A DNA stretch of 44,063 nucleotides from a virus: positions 1-44,063 of IMG/VR virus record IMGVR_UViG_3300036781_000212; one strand, 5' to 3'. The first letter of the stretch is position 1; every line of letters begins with the position of its first letter. Both the position numbers and the translations under genes were made by a program. Shown here in pieces: positions 31,839 to 41,336 of the stretch. A model generated the notes under the pieces. The model saw only the letters and a program-made list of their open reading frames with translations. It had not been told where the DNA came from and did not search any database.

Positions 31839-32211
31839 TGGTCACCTCCCTCCATACAGTATTTATAATTTCATCAAATATAGGTCTAATTGCTGGATTG
31901 ATGAAATCTCTTCCTTGTACGTATCCGCCGGTCCCCGTTCCGTGACCATATTGAAGCATGATCACTATAGGAGCTCCGGCAGAATCAAGATGATTATTGG
32001 TCCACCAGATCGTAAAATCACGACCGTCGTTTTGAATTTCATAACTCCAAGAAGCAGCTGTTGCGCCTGTCTCTTCGGGAGTTGCCGCTGAAAGAGCTGC
32101 TACTCCTCTTCGAGCAAAACTATCTAGTGATTTGAAAATATCACCTTTAGACATGCGCAAAAGAAACTTTTCTGTTTTGTCGAAAGAGCCAGTCGTTGTA
32201 ATACTGAGCAT
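31831..32211 (-). CDS. HK97 gp10-like tail/connector protein
   Basis: The product is 126 residues with GAAGGAG before its ATG. GVAALSAATPEETGATAASW and, near the end, GRDFINPAIRPIFDEII match HK97 gp10-like proteins, which help join or complete the tail. In most siphoviruses this gene lies near the connector genes; here it is just before the tape measure. Confidence 0.7.
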   Translation of the reverse strand: MLSITTTGSFDKTEKFLLRMSKGDIFKSLDSFARRGVAALSAATPEETGATAASWSYEIQNDGRDFTIWWTNNHLDSAGAPIVIMLQYGHGTGTGGYVQGRDFINPAIRPIFDEIINTVWREVTNG

Positions 32212-32224
32212 TTGGCTCCTTCAA

Positions 32225-33010
32225 TTAGTCAAGTGGAACGAGAATAGTACCGCCTACTCGAGTATGAGAGCCTGCTAGCTGAACACCAACTTCGCCAGTA
32301 GTAAGAACGTATGCTGTTGCATCCTGACTAACCGTACTTGTATTACCAAGAGGAAATTGTCTATCTACAATAGGTCTGTAATTTGTTGGTGAATTCGGAA
32401 GCATTATAGAAGCAACCAGCGTTCCAGTTGTACCACTTCCAGAAAGTTGAATGTCTATCATAGTGAAATTCATGGCGTTTATTCGTACAAGTCTGTAACG
32501 ACCTTTCTGAACAGTCCATGAACCACCACCAGTTGGAAGGCCTAGCGTGTGCCAGGCTGAATCAGGATTAGAATCCAAATCTCCAACGTCTTGAGTAGTG
32601 TTATCTCCCTTAGTAAGAATTAGATGATGACTTCCATCAATTGCACCACTCTTGATAAAAGCATTCGTAAACGCACCAACAAGAAGCGTTGTACCATCGC
32701 CTTTGGTAAGAACAAGGCGATTGCTTCCATCAATAGATCCGCTAGCAACAAAACCGCCAGTAAATGAACCGACATCAAGCGTGCTGTCATCACTTCGTGT
32801 CAAAATCAAATGATTTAGACCATTAATCGATCCGCCCTTAATCAAGGAATCGATTACGTCAGGAGTTGAAACCTGACCTACAGTGACTTGAGTCACTCCA
32901 TCACCAAGAGTAAGAACAAGAAATCCACTTGAATCAATTGTTGCGGATTGAACAGTTAGATTAAGGAGCTCCTGCACATGTGCAGCAGTCATCACTTCTA
33001 CACTAGCCAT
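32225..33010 (-). CDS. Tail-associated protein with beta-strand repeats
   Basis: The product is 261 residues. After a helical start (TAAHVQELLNLTVQ) it has at least three units of about 33 residues around GSINGLNHLILTRSDDST, GSIDGSNRLVLTKGDGTT and GAIDGSHHLILTKGDNTT, likely strands of a beta-helix or fibre shaft. The last 100 residues (GSWTVQKGRYRLVRIN onward) look like a jelly-roll C-terminal domain. It may decorate the tail or form a side fibre. It is not a known essential tail component. Confidence 0.65.
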   Translation of the reverse strand: MASVEVMTAAHVQELLNLTVQSATIDSSGFLVLTLGDGVTQVTVGQVSTPDVIDSLIKGGSINGLNHLILTRSDDSTLDVGSFTGGFVASGSIDGSNRLVLTKGDGTTLLVGAFTNAFIKSGAIDGSHHLILTKGDNTTQDVGDLDSNPDSAWHTLGLPTGGGSWTVQKGRYRLVRINAMNFTMIDIQLSGSGTTGTLVASIMLPNSPTNYRPIVDRQFPLGNTSTVSQDATAYVLTTGEVGVQLAGSHTRVGGTILVPLD

Positions 33011-33022
33011 CCAAGGTCCTTT

Positions 33023-33805
33023 CTATTGAGAAGTGACTTGATACGTGTTCGAATCAATTTCGACCACGGACGGCCAGTCAATCGTGTATGTATTTGCGTC
33101 GATCTCAGTAACGCCGTCTCCAGAGATGGTAAACGTGCCATCTCCATTATCGATAACCATAAGATCTGCAAACGAATCAATCATTGCGCCAACTTCAGAA
33201 ATATCAGGTATTCTTGGAGCATTAGAATCATTACCATAAAGAATATCTTCTATTTCAGAAAGAGCAAGGCTTTTAATTGTTCGCGAATCTATCACTATAT
33301 GAGCAGTTCCTTTAAATTTTGGAATAATAACGGGAACTGCTTGAATATCCCAACTGAAAGAAGTTGCATTTATTTGATCTGATACAGAAACGTTATTTCT
33401 GTCTGTAGGAGTAGCCATAGCTCCATAAATTATATGAATTTTATAGCCATCTTCAGAAGTTACATCGTTTCCTATAAGGGTTCTATATGTAAATCCAAAT
33501 GATTTTCTGGATTGAGCTGTCAGAAACATTCCAGTTGTATATGGAATTATGCCTTCACAAAATTCAAATTCGTCGGGATACGTGAAAGCTGTAATTGTTG
33601 CTGAGTAATCTTCTGACGATGTTTCTTGGAAGTATTTTTGCCCATCCATATAGTAAGACTGAATGTCACCACCAGAAGGCTTTTCATCAACAGAAATTAG
33701 ACCGTTCCAAGGAACACCGTCAAAATTTTCAACATAAAGAACGCCACGGTCAACGCCTCTTTCATAAAAACGATCTCCCGTTGCATCCCAAACAATTCTT
33801 GACAA
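33023..33805 (-). CDS. Major tail protein paralog 2
   Basis: The product is 260 residues and aligns along its length with the gene at 34382-35257: VWDATGDRFYERGVDRGVLY, WNGLISVDEKPSGG, ITAFTYPDEFEFCEG and FGFTYRTLIGNDV all have counterparts. The C-terminus differs (two TYTIDWPSVVEIDSN/VTEIDANTY repeats instead of the Ig-like end). One of the two must be the main tail-tube protein; this one may form a decorated or terminal ring, or a cap on the tube. Confidence 0.75.
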   Translation of the reverse strand: MSRIVWDATGDRFYERGVDRGVLYVENFDGVPWNGLISVDEKPSGGDIQSYYMDGQKYFQETSSEDYSATITAFTYPDEFEFCEGIIPYTTGMFLTAQSRKSFGFTYRTLIGNDVTSEDGYKIHIIYGAMATPTDRNNVSVSDQINATSFSWDIQAVPVIIPKFKGTAHIVIDSRTIKSLALSEIEDILYGNDSNAPRIPDISEVGAMIDSFADLMVIDNGDGTFTISGDGVTEIDANTYTIDWPSVVEIDSNTYQVTSQ

Positions 33806-33819
33806 CTCATAACCTCCTC

Positions 33820-34362
33820 TCAGCCACGTGTTCCTAGTTGCTTACGCATTAGTGTGTTTCGAGCTCGTCGTTCTTCTGTAGTTTCTCTACGACTCTTTTT
33901 ATCTTTAGGAGAATTTTTAATATTGCATACTTTGATAAGAGTCAGAAGACGATTTAGATGCCAATTTTGACATTCGAAAGGTATACCTAGGGCAATCATC
34001 CAATAATAAATAAGTTCTGCAGTAACTGCTTCACGACTTTTTTCTTGTTTAGAAGATTCATTGAACCACGTAGCTGTCATTTTTGCGTTTATATACGAAT
34101 TGACTTTTCTAAAAGTTTCTTCAGTGAACTTTTGAAGAATTCTTTCCGGAAATTCATTTCCTATATACATCATTCTAACATAATCAAGAACTTGTTCGTC
34201 AGTCTTATTGTCAGAACCTAGAAAAGGAATCTCCCATACAGACTCCCATTTTGACAACGAGACAAGCGAATGCTCCAGCTCTATTACAGTCGAGTCTGAG
34301 GCGACGAATTCGTTGGTCTCCTCATCGAATCCTTCATTTGTAATTACTTTAAGCCGAAGCAT
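33820..34362 (-). CDS. Tail assembly chaperone-like protein
   Basis: The product is 180 residues with AAGGAG before its ATG. IELEHSLVSLSKWESVWEI, then KTDEQVLDYVRMMYI, MTATWFN, LIYYWMIALGIPFECQNWHL and NRLLTLIKVCNIKN match a Gram-positive phage family found between tail-tube and tape measure genes. I take it as the tail assembly chaperone, which guides the tape measure. I did not find an evident programmed frameshift product. Confidence 0.55.
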   Translation of the reverse strand: MLRLKVITNEGFDEETNEFVASDSTVIELEHSLVSLSKWESVWEIPFLGSDNKTDEQVLDYVRMMYIGNEFPERILQKFTEETFRKVNSYINAKMTATWFNESSKQEKSREAVTAELIYYWMIALGIPFECQNWHLNRLLTLIKVCNIKNSPKDKKSRRETTEERRARNTLMRKQLGTRG

Positions 34363-34381
34363 TCGCTAAATCTCCTTCCGT

Positions 34382-35257
34382 TCAGCTAACGAAAGTAAAC
34401 AGCCAATCTGTGTCGACAGGCTGGTTGAAAACAAATCCCTGGTTCGGTTCGGCTCTGACAACAACAGTCTGGCCAGAAGTAAGAATGACGGAACCTGCAG
34501 CATGAACCACGTCATCAACGTAGTAAGTCACGCCGGTCTGAGACGGAATAGTAACTGTGTGAGCACCGTCGAAGGTTGCCGGAGTCAGTGTGATTGCTGT
34601 AACGCTGCCGCTAAACAAAGCAATCACTGCATCAGGAGTTGGAAGACTTGGATCAGTACCTGAAGTTCCGTACAAGAACTCTTCCAAGTTGGCCAAAGCA
34701 GTTTCGTCTACTTTGGTGCTGTCGACAACAATAAGACAAGTAGGCTGCATATCGGTGACTGATGCCGGCGTACATTCGAAATCCCAAGAGAAACCTACAG
34801 CAGCCGGAGAATCGTTGATGGTAGCATAATCTTTCTCAGAAGGTGAAGCCAAAGCTCCATATACAAGATGAAGCTTAAAACCCAGTTCTGCAGAAACGTC
34901 GTTTCCGATTTTGGTTCTATATGATAGACCAAACGTCTGGCGAGGCTGCTGACCCACAATAATGCCTGAAACAGGAGCCAAAGTTCCGTCACAAGCACCA
35001 AATTCATCCGGATACGTGAACGCTTCAATAGTACCGCCGAAAGTTTCGGCTGACTGAAGATTCAGATACTTGATATTGTCAGCAAATTGTGGATTAGCCG
35101 CAGCTCCACCAGGCTTTTCATTAACTGCGGTTAGACCGTTCCATGCAAAGCCATCATCGTATTCAGACGTAGACGGGTTAAGCGGATAAAGAACTCCGTG
35201 ATCGATTCCGGTTTCGTACTTACGATTTCCGGTATCGTCCCAGACAACTGTCGTCAT
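34382..35257 (-). CDS. Major tail protein paralog 1
   Basis: The product is 291 residues, beta-rich, starting MTTVVWDDTGNRKYETGID. It has WNGLTAVNEKPGG, IEAFTYPDEFGACDG and FGLSYRTKIGNDV in common with the paralog at 33023-33805. The last 75 residues form an extra beta domain ending VVVRAEPNQGFVF, similar to the C-terminal end of the major capsid protein. This is the more likely main tail-tube subunit because it follows the tail terminator directly. Confidence 0.8.
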   Translation of the reverse strand: MTTVVWDDTGNRKYETGIDHGVLYPLNPSTSEYDDGFAWNGLTAVNEKPGGAAANPQFADNIKYLNLQSAETFGGTIEAFTYPDEFGACDGTLAPVSGIIVGQQPRQTFGLSYRTKIGNDVSAELGFKLHLVYGALASPSEKDYATINDSPAAVGFSWDFECTPASVTDMQPTCLIVVDSTKVDETALANLEEFLYGTSGTDPSLPTPDAVIALFSGSVTAITLTPATFDGAHTVTIPSQTGVTYYVDDVVHAAGSVILTSGQTVVVRAEPNQGFVFNQPVDTDWLFTFVS

Positions 35258-35266
35258 GTACTTCTC

Positions 35267-35572
35267 CTAGAAGTAAACGTCATAGATGTCGTGATTTAGA
35301 TTTTCGGTTGTAAAATGCCTAACATAACGAGTTTGAGGCAATTGTGCAACCTTATCGGGAATAAAGCTGTCCGGATTTTGATCGATCACTGTGATCTGGT
35401 ACCGGATCGTTCGGGAATATGGCAAATTATCTGCATAATCTACGGTTTGATAATCCCTGTTATAAACAATGGCTGGATAAACCATCGTCACATTTGGAGG
35501 AGGTTGAAAATATACACTCACTCCAGATTGAAGTCCCTCAAGAAGGGTCTGCAGCTCAAGCCGTGTTCCCAT
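35267..35572 (-). CDS. Tail terminator-like protein
   Basis: The product is 101 residues from the ATG at 35570-35572 (GGAGAG upstream). Features such as VYFQPPPNVTMVYPAIVY and YQITVIDQNPDS fit the tail terminator (HK97 gp10/lambda gpU-like) fold class, which closes the tail tube and binds the connector. It overlaps the upstream connector gene by 17 bases. Confidence 0.6.
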   Translation of the reverse strand: MGTRLELQTLLEGLQSGVSVYFQPPPNVTMVYPAIVYNRDYQTVDYADNLPYSRTIRYQITVIDQNPDSFIPDKVAQLPQTRYVRHFTTENLNHDIYDVYF

Positions 35573-35888
35573 TCCAAGGCTCTCCAATCGTCAAAGTAAG
35601 CCTAGGGCGCTGTACTTCAACATTCGTGACAGTCCAGCGCAGCCCCTTCCATTCGACATATCTAATTTTAGTGTAATTGTCATAGGCATACGCATCAGCC
35701 ACGATGCTGAACGAATTTTCAAGTGCAACATTAGCATTTAGCATCGGCGGTACAAGAAGAGGCGACTCCAAACGCCGGGCATTTCTGACAACATCTCCAA
35801 AATATGTTCTTTCAGTCATGGTGTCTTGCCAGACGCCTGGAGCCTCTTCATTTGTAGTTGCGTAGCCTACGGTTCCCGAGAACCGCAT
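35556..35888 (-). CDS. Head-tail connector protein
   Basis: The product is 110 residues, starting MRFSGTVGYATTNEEAPGVW. The sequence VPPMLNANVALENSFSIVA, followed by IRYVEWKGLRWTVTNVEVQ and a final RLTLTIGEPWNG, fits a beta-rich head-closure or stopper protein common in siphoviruses. It lies directly after the capsid gene. A second adaptor usually present between capsid and stopper is not obvious here. Confidence 0.65.
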   Translation of the reverse strand: MRFSGTVGYATTNEEAPGVWQDTMTERTYFGDVVRNARRLESPLLVPPMLNANVALENSFSIVADAYAYDNYTKIRYVEWKGLRWTVTNVEVQRPRLTLTIGEPWNGNTA

Positions 35889-35902
35889 CTAGCTCCCCCG
35901 AA

Positions 35903-37915
35903 TTAAATACGCCTAAACGTCCACTCGAATGCATCCGTGGCGAATTCATAAGTCGACGCAGGCTTGGCTCGATAAGTGACATATTCTCCAGAAGCGATCG
36001 CTGTTTGAGCACCAGCAGAAAGAGCCGAGCTCTCAACGCCCGTATCCGGATCAACAGTGACGTACGTCACATGTGTAACAGTAGGAATAGTTCCCACACC
36101 AGTAGAATCATCGAAACTAGGAATAGTCGGATCAGGCAGAAGACCGCCTGCACCAGAGAATTCCTTGATGATCAGAGCACACCGGTACTTAGTAAGAGCA
36201 CCTGACATGCGGCATTCCATGAGATACTTGAACTGGTTGTAGTCGATATCGAAGAAATCGAACATCGAAACCTGACCGCCACGATCAGCACCGACCGTGT
36301 AGTCGTTGAGATTAACAACGATTCCGATAAGACCAGAAACTTGCTCCATTACCTGCACAGGAATAACATCACGAACACCAAGTGCAGAAGCCAATTCTTG
36401 CTTGGTCGCATAAATTCTACGGCCCAACGTGTCCTTGATGAGAAGCATTCTCGTCAAATATGGAAGCGAAGTATACAGGACAGGTTCACCAGAACCGTAA
36501 TAGAACTGCATACCCTTAACAACACCGTCGACAATTTCATCGTCAGTACTGTCTGTGTCTGCAAGATCCACATTAACAGTGGTTGCATATAGATCTTCGT
36601 CACCATAGATCGGGCGAACATTGTCGGCACTAATCTTATCGGGATCTGCAATGTCTCTACCATCACCGATTAGGATAGCACGAGCCAATTCTTCGTCGAG
36701 CATGATCCGCATTTCGGTCTGCAACCAAGCAACAACGTCGAAATCTGTAATGTCGATAATGTCGTCACGATCCAGCTTCTGCTTCTTATAAACAGTCTGA
36801 GGAGTCGTAATCCTTCGAGCAATACGGAAGAATTCCTCACGCTTCAAAGAACCCTTTACATAACCCTTAGCTCTGGCTTCATCAATAGTGATGTCTGCCG
36901 TCCAACTCCTGATTCGAGAAAATGGAGTCTTGTGCACGCCGCCGAGAACACCAGCGACCCATTCCATTCTCCGACTAATAAACTCGGGAGTAGTCGTAAC
37001 GGCTTGATCGTACGGGAACAGAGTAGAAATATCATCGATTCCGTGAGCAATTGCAAACTCTTCAACTGCTGACTTAAGAGAACCTGATTTATGAGCGGAA
37101 TCGAAAATACCCTTAATGTCAGAATGCGACAGAGTTGATCCGCCCGTCTTCTTGTCTTCTTCCGTAGTAGGCGTCTTATCGAAGACGTTTCGGGTCACTG
37201 AACCGCCGTCCTTGTCTGCTGAAATTGTGTCTGATTGAACGGCACCCTGCTGTGCAGTAGCGCCAACGAGTGCGAACAGAAGATCTCTCTGACTTTGATC
37301 AAGAGAATCAAATACGTCTTGAACCGTTTTTTCATTTGAAGTAGAAGGAGAAATAGAAGGAGAAGTAGAAGGAGCTATCGGCATAGCGCCTTTCTGCTGG
37401 CCAACCTGCTTCGGACCAGAAACGGTCTGACTGTAAAGACCACCAACAGCATGAGACAATTCGAGTTCTTCTCCGCAATAAATAACGGCTTCTTCCTCGA
37501 TAACTTGAACGTTGCCGTCAGAATGTGAAACGTTGACGTTGTCAATGAATGCGCCAGGGTTCGCACCAGCTAGAACAAGACTTCCTTCACGAATATTTCC
37601 ATGAACGACATTCATGTCCTTTTGAACAAGCTGATTGGCATAGATAGATAGTGCGTTGATATCCTTGTGCATGACAAGGGCCTTGGCTTGCAGGCCAGCA
37701 GGCGTATTGTTAAAGTATCCTCCAACTCGAACGCCATCATTTACATGAGTAAGAATGAGATGACCCAAAACGTTATCGGGTGCACCATGTTGATGCTGCC
37801 ACACAAGCGGAATTTGTGCACCATCATTCGCCTTGAATGCATGGGCCAGAATCGTCCGGCCATCAGTGCACCTGACTCCGTACTTGGTAACGTACCCAGT
37901 GAAGTCTGGTTCCAT
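35903..37915 (-). CDS. Fused prohead protease and HK97-fold major capsid protein
   Basis: The product is 670 residues. The first 130 residues form an S78-type prohead protease: VWQHQHGAP (His about 41), NALSIYAN (Ser about 90) and REGSLVLAGANPGA (Glu about 110). A disordered scaffold-like linker (about 165-265) follows. The capsid domain runs to about residue 600 (RREFF-like SLKREEFFRIARRI, YATKQELASALGV, MFDFFDIDYNQF). The last 60 residues form a small beta domain (YVTYRAKPASTYEF). Such fusions are known in actinophages. The protease should cut itself off during capsid maturation. Confidence 0.85.
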   Translation of the reverse strand: MEPDFTGYVTKYGVRCTDGRTILAHAFKANDGAQIPLVWQHQHGAPDNVLGHLILTHVNDGVRVGGYFNNTPAGLQAKALVMHKDINALSIYANQLVQKDMNVVHGNIREGSLVLAGANPGAFIDNVNVSHSDGNVQVIEEEAVIYCGEELELSHAVGGLYSQTVSGPKQVGQQKGAMPIAPSTSPSISPSTSNEKTVQDVFDSLDQSQRDLLFALVGATAQQGAVQSDTISADKDGGSVTRNVFDKTPTTEEDKKTGGSTLSHSDIKGIFDSAHKSGSLKSAVEEFAIAHGIDDISTLFPYDQAVTTTPEFISRRMEWVAGVLGGVHKTPFSRIRSWTADITIDEARAKGYVKGSLKREEFFRIARRITTPQTVYKKQKLDRDDIIDITDFDVVAWLQTEMRIMLDEELARAILIGDGRDIADPDKISADNVRPIYGDEDLYATTVNVDLADTDSTDDEIVDGVVKGMQFYYGSGEPVLYTSLPYLTRMLLIKDTLGRRIYATKQELASALGVRDVIPVQVMEQVSGLIGIVVNLNDYTVGADRGGQVSMFDFFDIDYNQFKYLMECRMSGALTKYRCALIIKEFSGAGGLLPDPTIPSFDDSTGVGTIPTVTHVTYVTVDPDTGVESSALSAGAQTAIASGEYVTYRAKPASTYEFATDAFEWTFRRI

Positions 37916-37920
37916 TTTGA

Positions 37921-39240
37921 CTATCTGCTCCCTCGAGTAATTGCAGGAACTTGTGGAATGGCCGGAATTTGCGGAAGATCTGTTTTAGGAGGAAGTTTCG
38001 GCCTGGTGAGGTCTATTCCATTCTTAGGCAGTTCTCCATATGCAGCCGGAATATTCTTATTGAGAAGCTGATCTGCCTTTGGATCCTTGGAAGGCCTAAA
38101 TCCAACGATAGCACGCATGTCATTGGAAGACAGAACTTCATTCCGAGTGAACTTGTCAGCGATCTCAGCAAGATCTTTGACTGGGACAAGTTTGAATGGA
38201 TCCCTGATATAAACAATCGATTGTCCTTGACTTCTTGCTGTTCTTGTGAGGAACGTTCTCACCATAGCTTCAGCCATAGCACCCAAAATTGGTTCGATCG
38301 TTCTATTGTAATAGTTGATCATCGTTGCCTCATCAGCTGTTCCGTTCATAACTTCTTCAGTAATACCAAGTTGACCGTACAGCATTTTAGTGAGGTATTC
38401 AATCTGGCTCATCAGATTGTTTTCAGCAGGTCTGTTCAGCTGAGTAACCTTTTCGGTACCATCTGTATACGCAATACCGTATTGTGAGCCTTTAAGTTGA
38501 AGCTCTATTTCTTTCAGACGTTTATTAGCTTCTGCACGCCTGGCTTCTGTTTTGATGACATAAGGCAGTTGAATTATAAGATCCAAATTTCCTGATGCGC
38601 TTTGTTCATCAACTGCGTCAAGCAAATTGAGCTTTTTGAGAAGCCTTTTAAGAGTCGAGCTAGGTTCATTCATAACTGAATACAAAGGATTTTCAACAAT
38701 AGCAACCATACTCTTTGGAACGAGCACGTCTTCTTGAATTCCTTTATTATCGTTATAAGCTCTAACTAGAACATGTTTTGGACGCCAGTTCATTATACGA
38801 CCAACACGCATTGTGCTTATGTCGTATCCACCAGTTACAAGGGGATTCAGCGTTGTATCGACAGGAAGAATCGCCACTACTCCCTCATCAAAGAGTGTAG
38901 CTACAATATCCTGACGAAATTGACGAGCACCTTGATCGACGTTTGCCTGAACTGATAGACACTCATTAAGACCGCTATCTATATCTTCTTGATATTGTGC
39001 ATTATCGTCAAGTCTGACATGTCTAATTGGAACCGATGCAACATCAACCGCGATTCTTGTATAAATCGCAGAAATTATTGTTTTTTCGCTGGTAAAACGT
39101 GGACGAGATCGTTCAGGACGATGCGTGAATGAAGGTCCGAGATCGTCAGAAAATTGTTGATACCCAGGATGCTCGTCCTGATACTTGAAAGCGTTCCAGG
39201 CATGAATAAGACCTTTAAAACGATCCAGGCGTCTACCCAT
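37921..39240 (-). CDS. Portal protein
   Basis: The product is 439 residues with GGGGGTGA before its ATG. RPRFTSEKTIISAIYTRIAVD at the start, VGRIMNWRPKHVLVRAYN, the central helical part, LTKMLYGQLGITEEVMNG and the Pro-rich C-terminus fit HK97-type portals (SPP1/HK97 fold). It forms the dodecameric DNA channel of the head, between terminase and capsid genes in standard order. Confidence 0.85.
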   Translation of the reverse strand: MGRRLDRFKGLIHAWNAFKYQDEHPGYQQFSDDLGPSFTHRPERSRPRFTSEKTIISAIYTRIAVDVASVPIRHVRLDDNAQYQEDIDSGLNECLSVQANVDQGARQFRQDIVATLFDEGVVAILPVDTTLNPLVTGGYDISTMRVGRIMNWRPKHVLVRAYNDNKGIQEDVLVPKSMVAIVENPLYSVMNEPSSTLKRLLKKLNLLDAVDEQSASGNLDLIIQLPYVIKTEARRAEANKRLKEIELQLKGSQYGIAYTDGTEKVTQLNRPAENNLMSQIEYLTKMLYGQLGITEEVMNGTADEATMINYYNRTIEPILGAMAEAMVRTFLTRTARSQGQSIVYIRDPFKLVPVKDLAEIADKFTRNEVLSSNDMRAIVGFRPSKDPKADQLLNKNIPAAYGELPKNGIDLTRPKLPPKTDLPQIPAIPQVPAITRGSR

Positions 39241-39255
39241 GCGTCACCCCCTTTC

Positions 39256-41001
39256 TCATTCAAAGGAATCTTTATTAAGTTTATAAGCTACATAAGCATC
39301 CATTAGTGCAGAAACATTGTCTATCTTCTGTTCCTGACGTCTCTTAAGAAGCTTGCGATTACCGTTAGTATCTTCCATAGTAATCGCATTTCCCATTGCA
39401 AAGCCCATAAGTTCTTCATCGAAAAGCAGTAGTCGCTCTCCGGACAAAGCTTTAAGTTCTCCGAGTGGAACCGATTCAGTTCTAGCACCCTGAATGACTT
39501 TTTCTATTCCGAAAGGTCCATTTTCAGATTCCCAGCGATTTACAAACTCTTTTGCGTTATACGGGTCAAATCCAAAAGCTCTAATGTCATACTCATTATC
39601 AAGTATGAATCGCTCTAGATCATCATAAACTTCCATCATATCCAGAACAGCACCATCAAGAACGTGAAGGCTGCCTTCTCTAATAAACTCATCATACTTT
39701 TGACGCATAGCACCCGGGAGCTTCGACATTGTAAGACTTGAAATATAGCTTCGAGTTTTTACACCAAAAGTACCATCGTTTATTGGAAACAAAAAAGTGA
39801 AAGCTGTGAAGTCGTCACCTTGTGATAGGTCGGCACCCATAGCACAAGGCATCTTCCAAAACTCTCGTTTACGATGAGGAATAGTTTCGTCGTATGTAAA
39901 GAAATATGTGAAACCTTCCATAGGAATACCAAAACGTTTGGCGAGAATATCATTTCTAGATGCAGGTGCATTTTCTGCACGTTCTACATCAAGCTGATAA
40001 ACTTCATAGGTAACTGTCTGACCCAAATTTGGATTAGCTTTCGGCCACATGGCTGGATCTCCGACCTCTTCAATCTCGTCAAGCTTATAATGCCAGATCG
40101 AAACGTGAGGATTTATGTAGTCACCTTTGAGAATATCAGCAAGTTCCAACTTAATTGTATCGCCAGAACCATTTCGAATTGTTCCTTCAGAACTAGTAGC
40201 TACAATGACATAATCATCAAGCTTTGATGCTCCTTGCTCAAGAGCACCGATTACATCTTCTCGAATATCACCTGAAAGCCATTCGTCAATAGTAGAAACT
40301 TTTGGCCTTAGTCCCTGAAGCTTCTGAATGGACATAGGCCTAATTTCAAGTAGAGAACCCGTAAGGAAATTCTCGATACCCTTTTTCGTACTTGCAAGCT
40401 TTACACGATTGGCTCTACTACCCGTCGTGTTTTGCAGTGATCCTTCAGTAAGAAACTGAAACAGCGGACCACGAGCTCGTGTAATAGCGGTACGAAAAGG
40501 AGACATAACCTCTTCGGCTTGTTTCATAGTTGGTGCAGTAGTTACCTGATGGGTGGTAGATGTATCGACGTTTAGAAAATATGCTTGTATGCATTCATCG
40601 TACATCGATTTTGCTGCACCACGTGCAACAACCAGATATTGTTTATTAACAAGTCTTTTACGAAGACGTTTTCTTACGTAATGACCACCGTGGCCTTCAT
40701 GATTTGGTACGTAAACACTTCTTTCAACGAAATAAAACCAAGCAAGAAGAGCTTCAGCCCACAATTTGAAGCTATCTAGAAGATAGAAATCGCTTCCGTC
40801 TGTGAGTGTAAGTTCATTCTCACAATATTTGACGAAACCGTCGATAGCAGCATCGTCGTAATAAAAATTCGGGTCGGCGATGAGCTCGTCGATACGGTTC
40901 ATCTCGAGCGAGATTTCTCTGCATACAGGAATCTCTCCATGAAGGACCGAAGCACGGAATTGCCCATAATATTTAGGCGTCGCCGTGTTCGACAATGTCA
41001 T
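39256..41001 (-). CDS. Terminase large subunit
   Basis: The product is 581 residues with AGGTGAG before its ATG. The ATPase has LVVARGAAKSMYDE (about 124-136) as Walker A and VSTIDEW (about 231-237) as Walker B. The nuclease has the acidic residues in GADLSQGDD (about 386), FGFDPYNA (about 470) and DNVSALMDAY (about 560). It is of the HK97/Terminase_1 class and packages and cuts the DNA. The Walker A has Ala-Ala where Gly is usual before KS. No small terminase is visible in the window. Confidence 0.9.
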   Translation of the reverse strand: MTLSNTATPKYYGQFRASVLHGEIPVCREISLEMNRIDELIADPNFYYDDAAIDGFVKYCENELTLTDGSDFYLLDSFKLWAEALLAWFYFVERSVYVPNHEGHGGHYVRKRLRKRLVNKQYLVVARGAAKSMYDECIQAYFLNVDTSTTHQVTTAPTMKQAEEVMSPFRTAITRARGPLFQFLTEGSLQNTTGSRANRVKLASTKKGIENFLTGSLLEIRPMSIQKLQGLRPKVSTIDEWLSGDIREDVIGALEQGASKLDDYVIVATSSEGTIRNGSGDTIKLELADILKGDYINPHVSIWHYKLDEIEEVGDPAMWPKANPNLGQTVTYEVYQLDVERAENAPASRNDILAKRFGIPMEGFTYFFTYDETIPHRKREFWKMPCAMGADLSQGDDFTAFTFLFPINDGTFGVKTRSYISSLTMSKLPGAMRQKYDEFIREGSLHVLDGAVLDMMEVYDDLERFILDNEYDIRAFGFDPYNAKEFVNRWESENGPFGIEKVIQGARTESVPLGELKALSGERLLLFDEELMGFAMGNAITMEDTNGNRKLLKRRQEQKIDNVSALMDAYVAYKLNKDSFE

Positions 41002-41016
41002 CGCGTCAGCTCACCT

Positions 41017-41298
41017 CTATTCGAAGAACCACTGCCATGTCGGAGCTGCACTACCAACCCAAGCGATTGTGCTGAGTGGACGCACGCGGAACATTCCAGC
41101 GACGCGGGTCCCAACAGTCACTCCGTCTACCTTAACAGCTGTTACAGTACCGCCTGTAACTTCAACCCACATGGGTCGACCTGTCATGTTCTTTACAGTA
41201 ACGGTTGTAGCAGGAACAGCAGGCTTATTGATCCAGTCTCCTCGATCGAGTTCTGAATCAACGACCAGTTCGTCAGTCCTCAGTTCTTCATCATCCAT
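41017..41298 (-). CDS. Small beta-rich structural protein
   Basis: The product is 93 residues with AGGAG before its ATG. An acidic N-terminus (DDEELRTDELVVDSELDRG) is followed by beta strands (TTVTVKNMTGRPMWVEVTGG, then VAGMFRVRPLSTIAWVG). It lies between a head-associated gene and terminase. It may be a capsid decoration or fibre-base protein. The family is not recognised. Confidence 0.6.
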   Translation of the reverse strand: MDDEELRTDELVVDSELDRGDWINKPAVPATTVTVKNMTGRPMWVEVTGGTVTAVKVDGVTVGTRVAGMFRVRPLSTIAWVGSAAPTWQWFFE

Positions 41299-41336
41299 TT
41301 GAATCTCCTGATTTTTGTTGATTTGAGAAAGATTTA

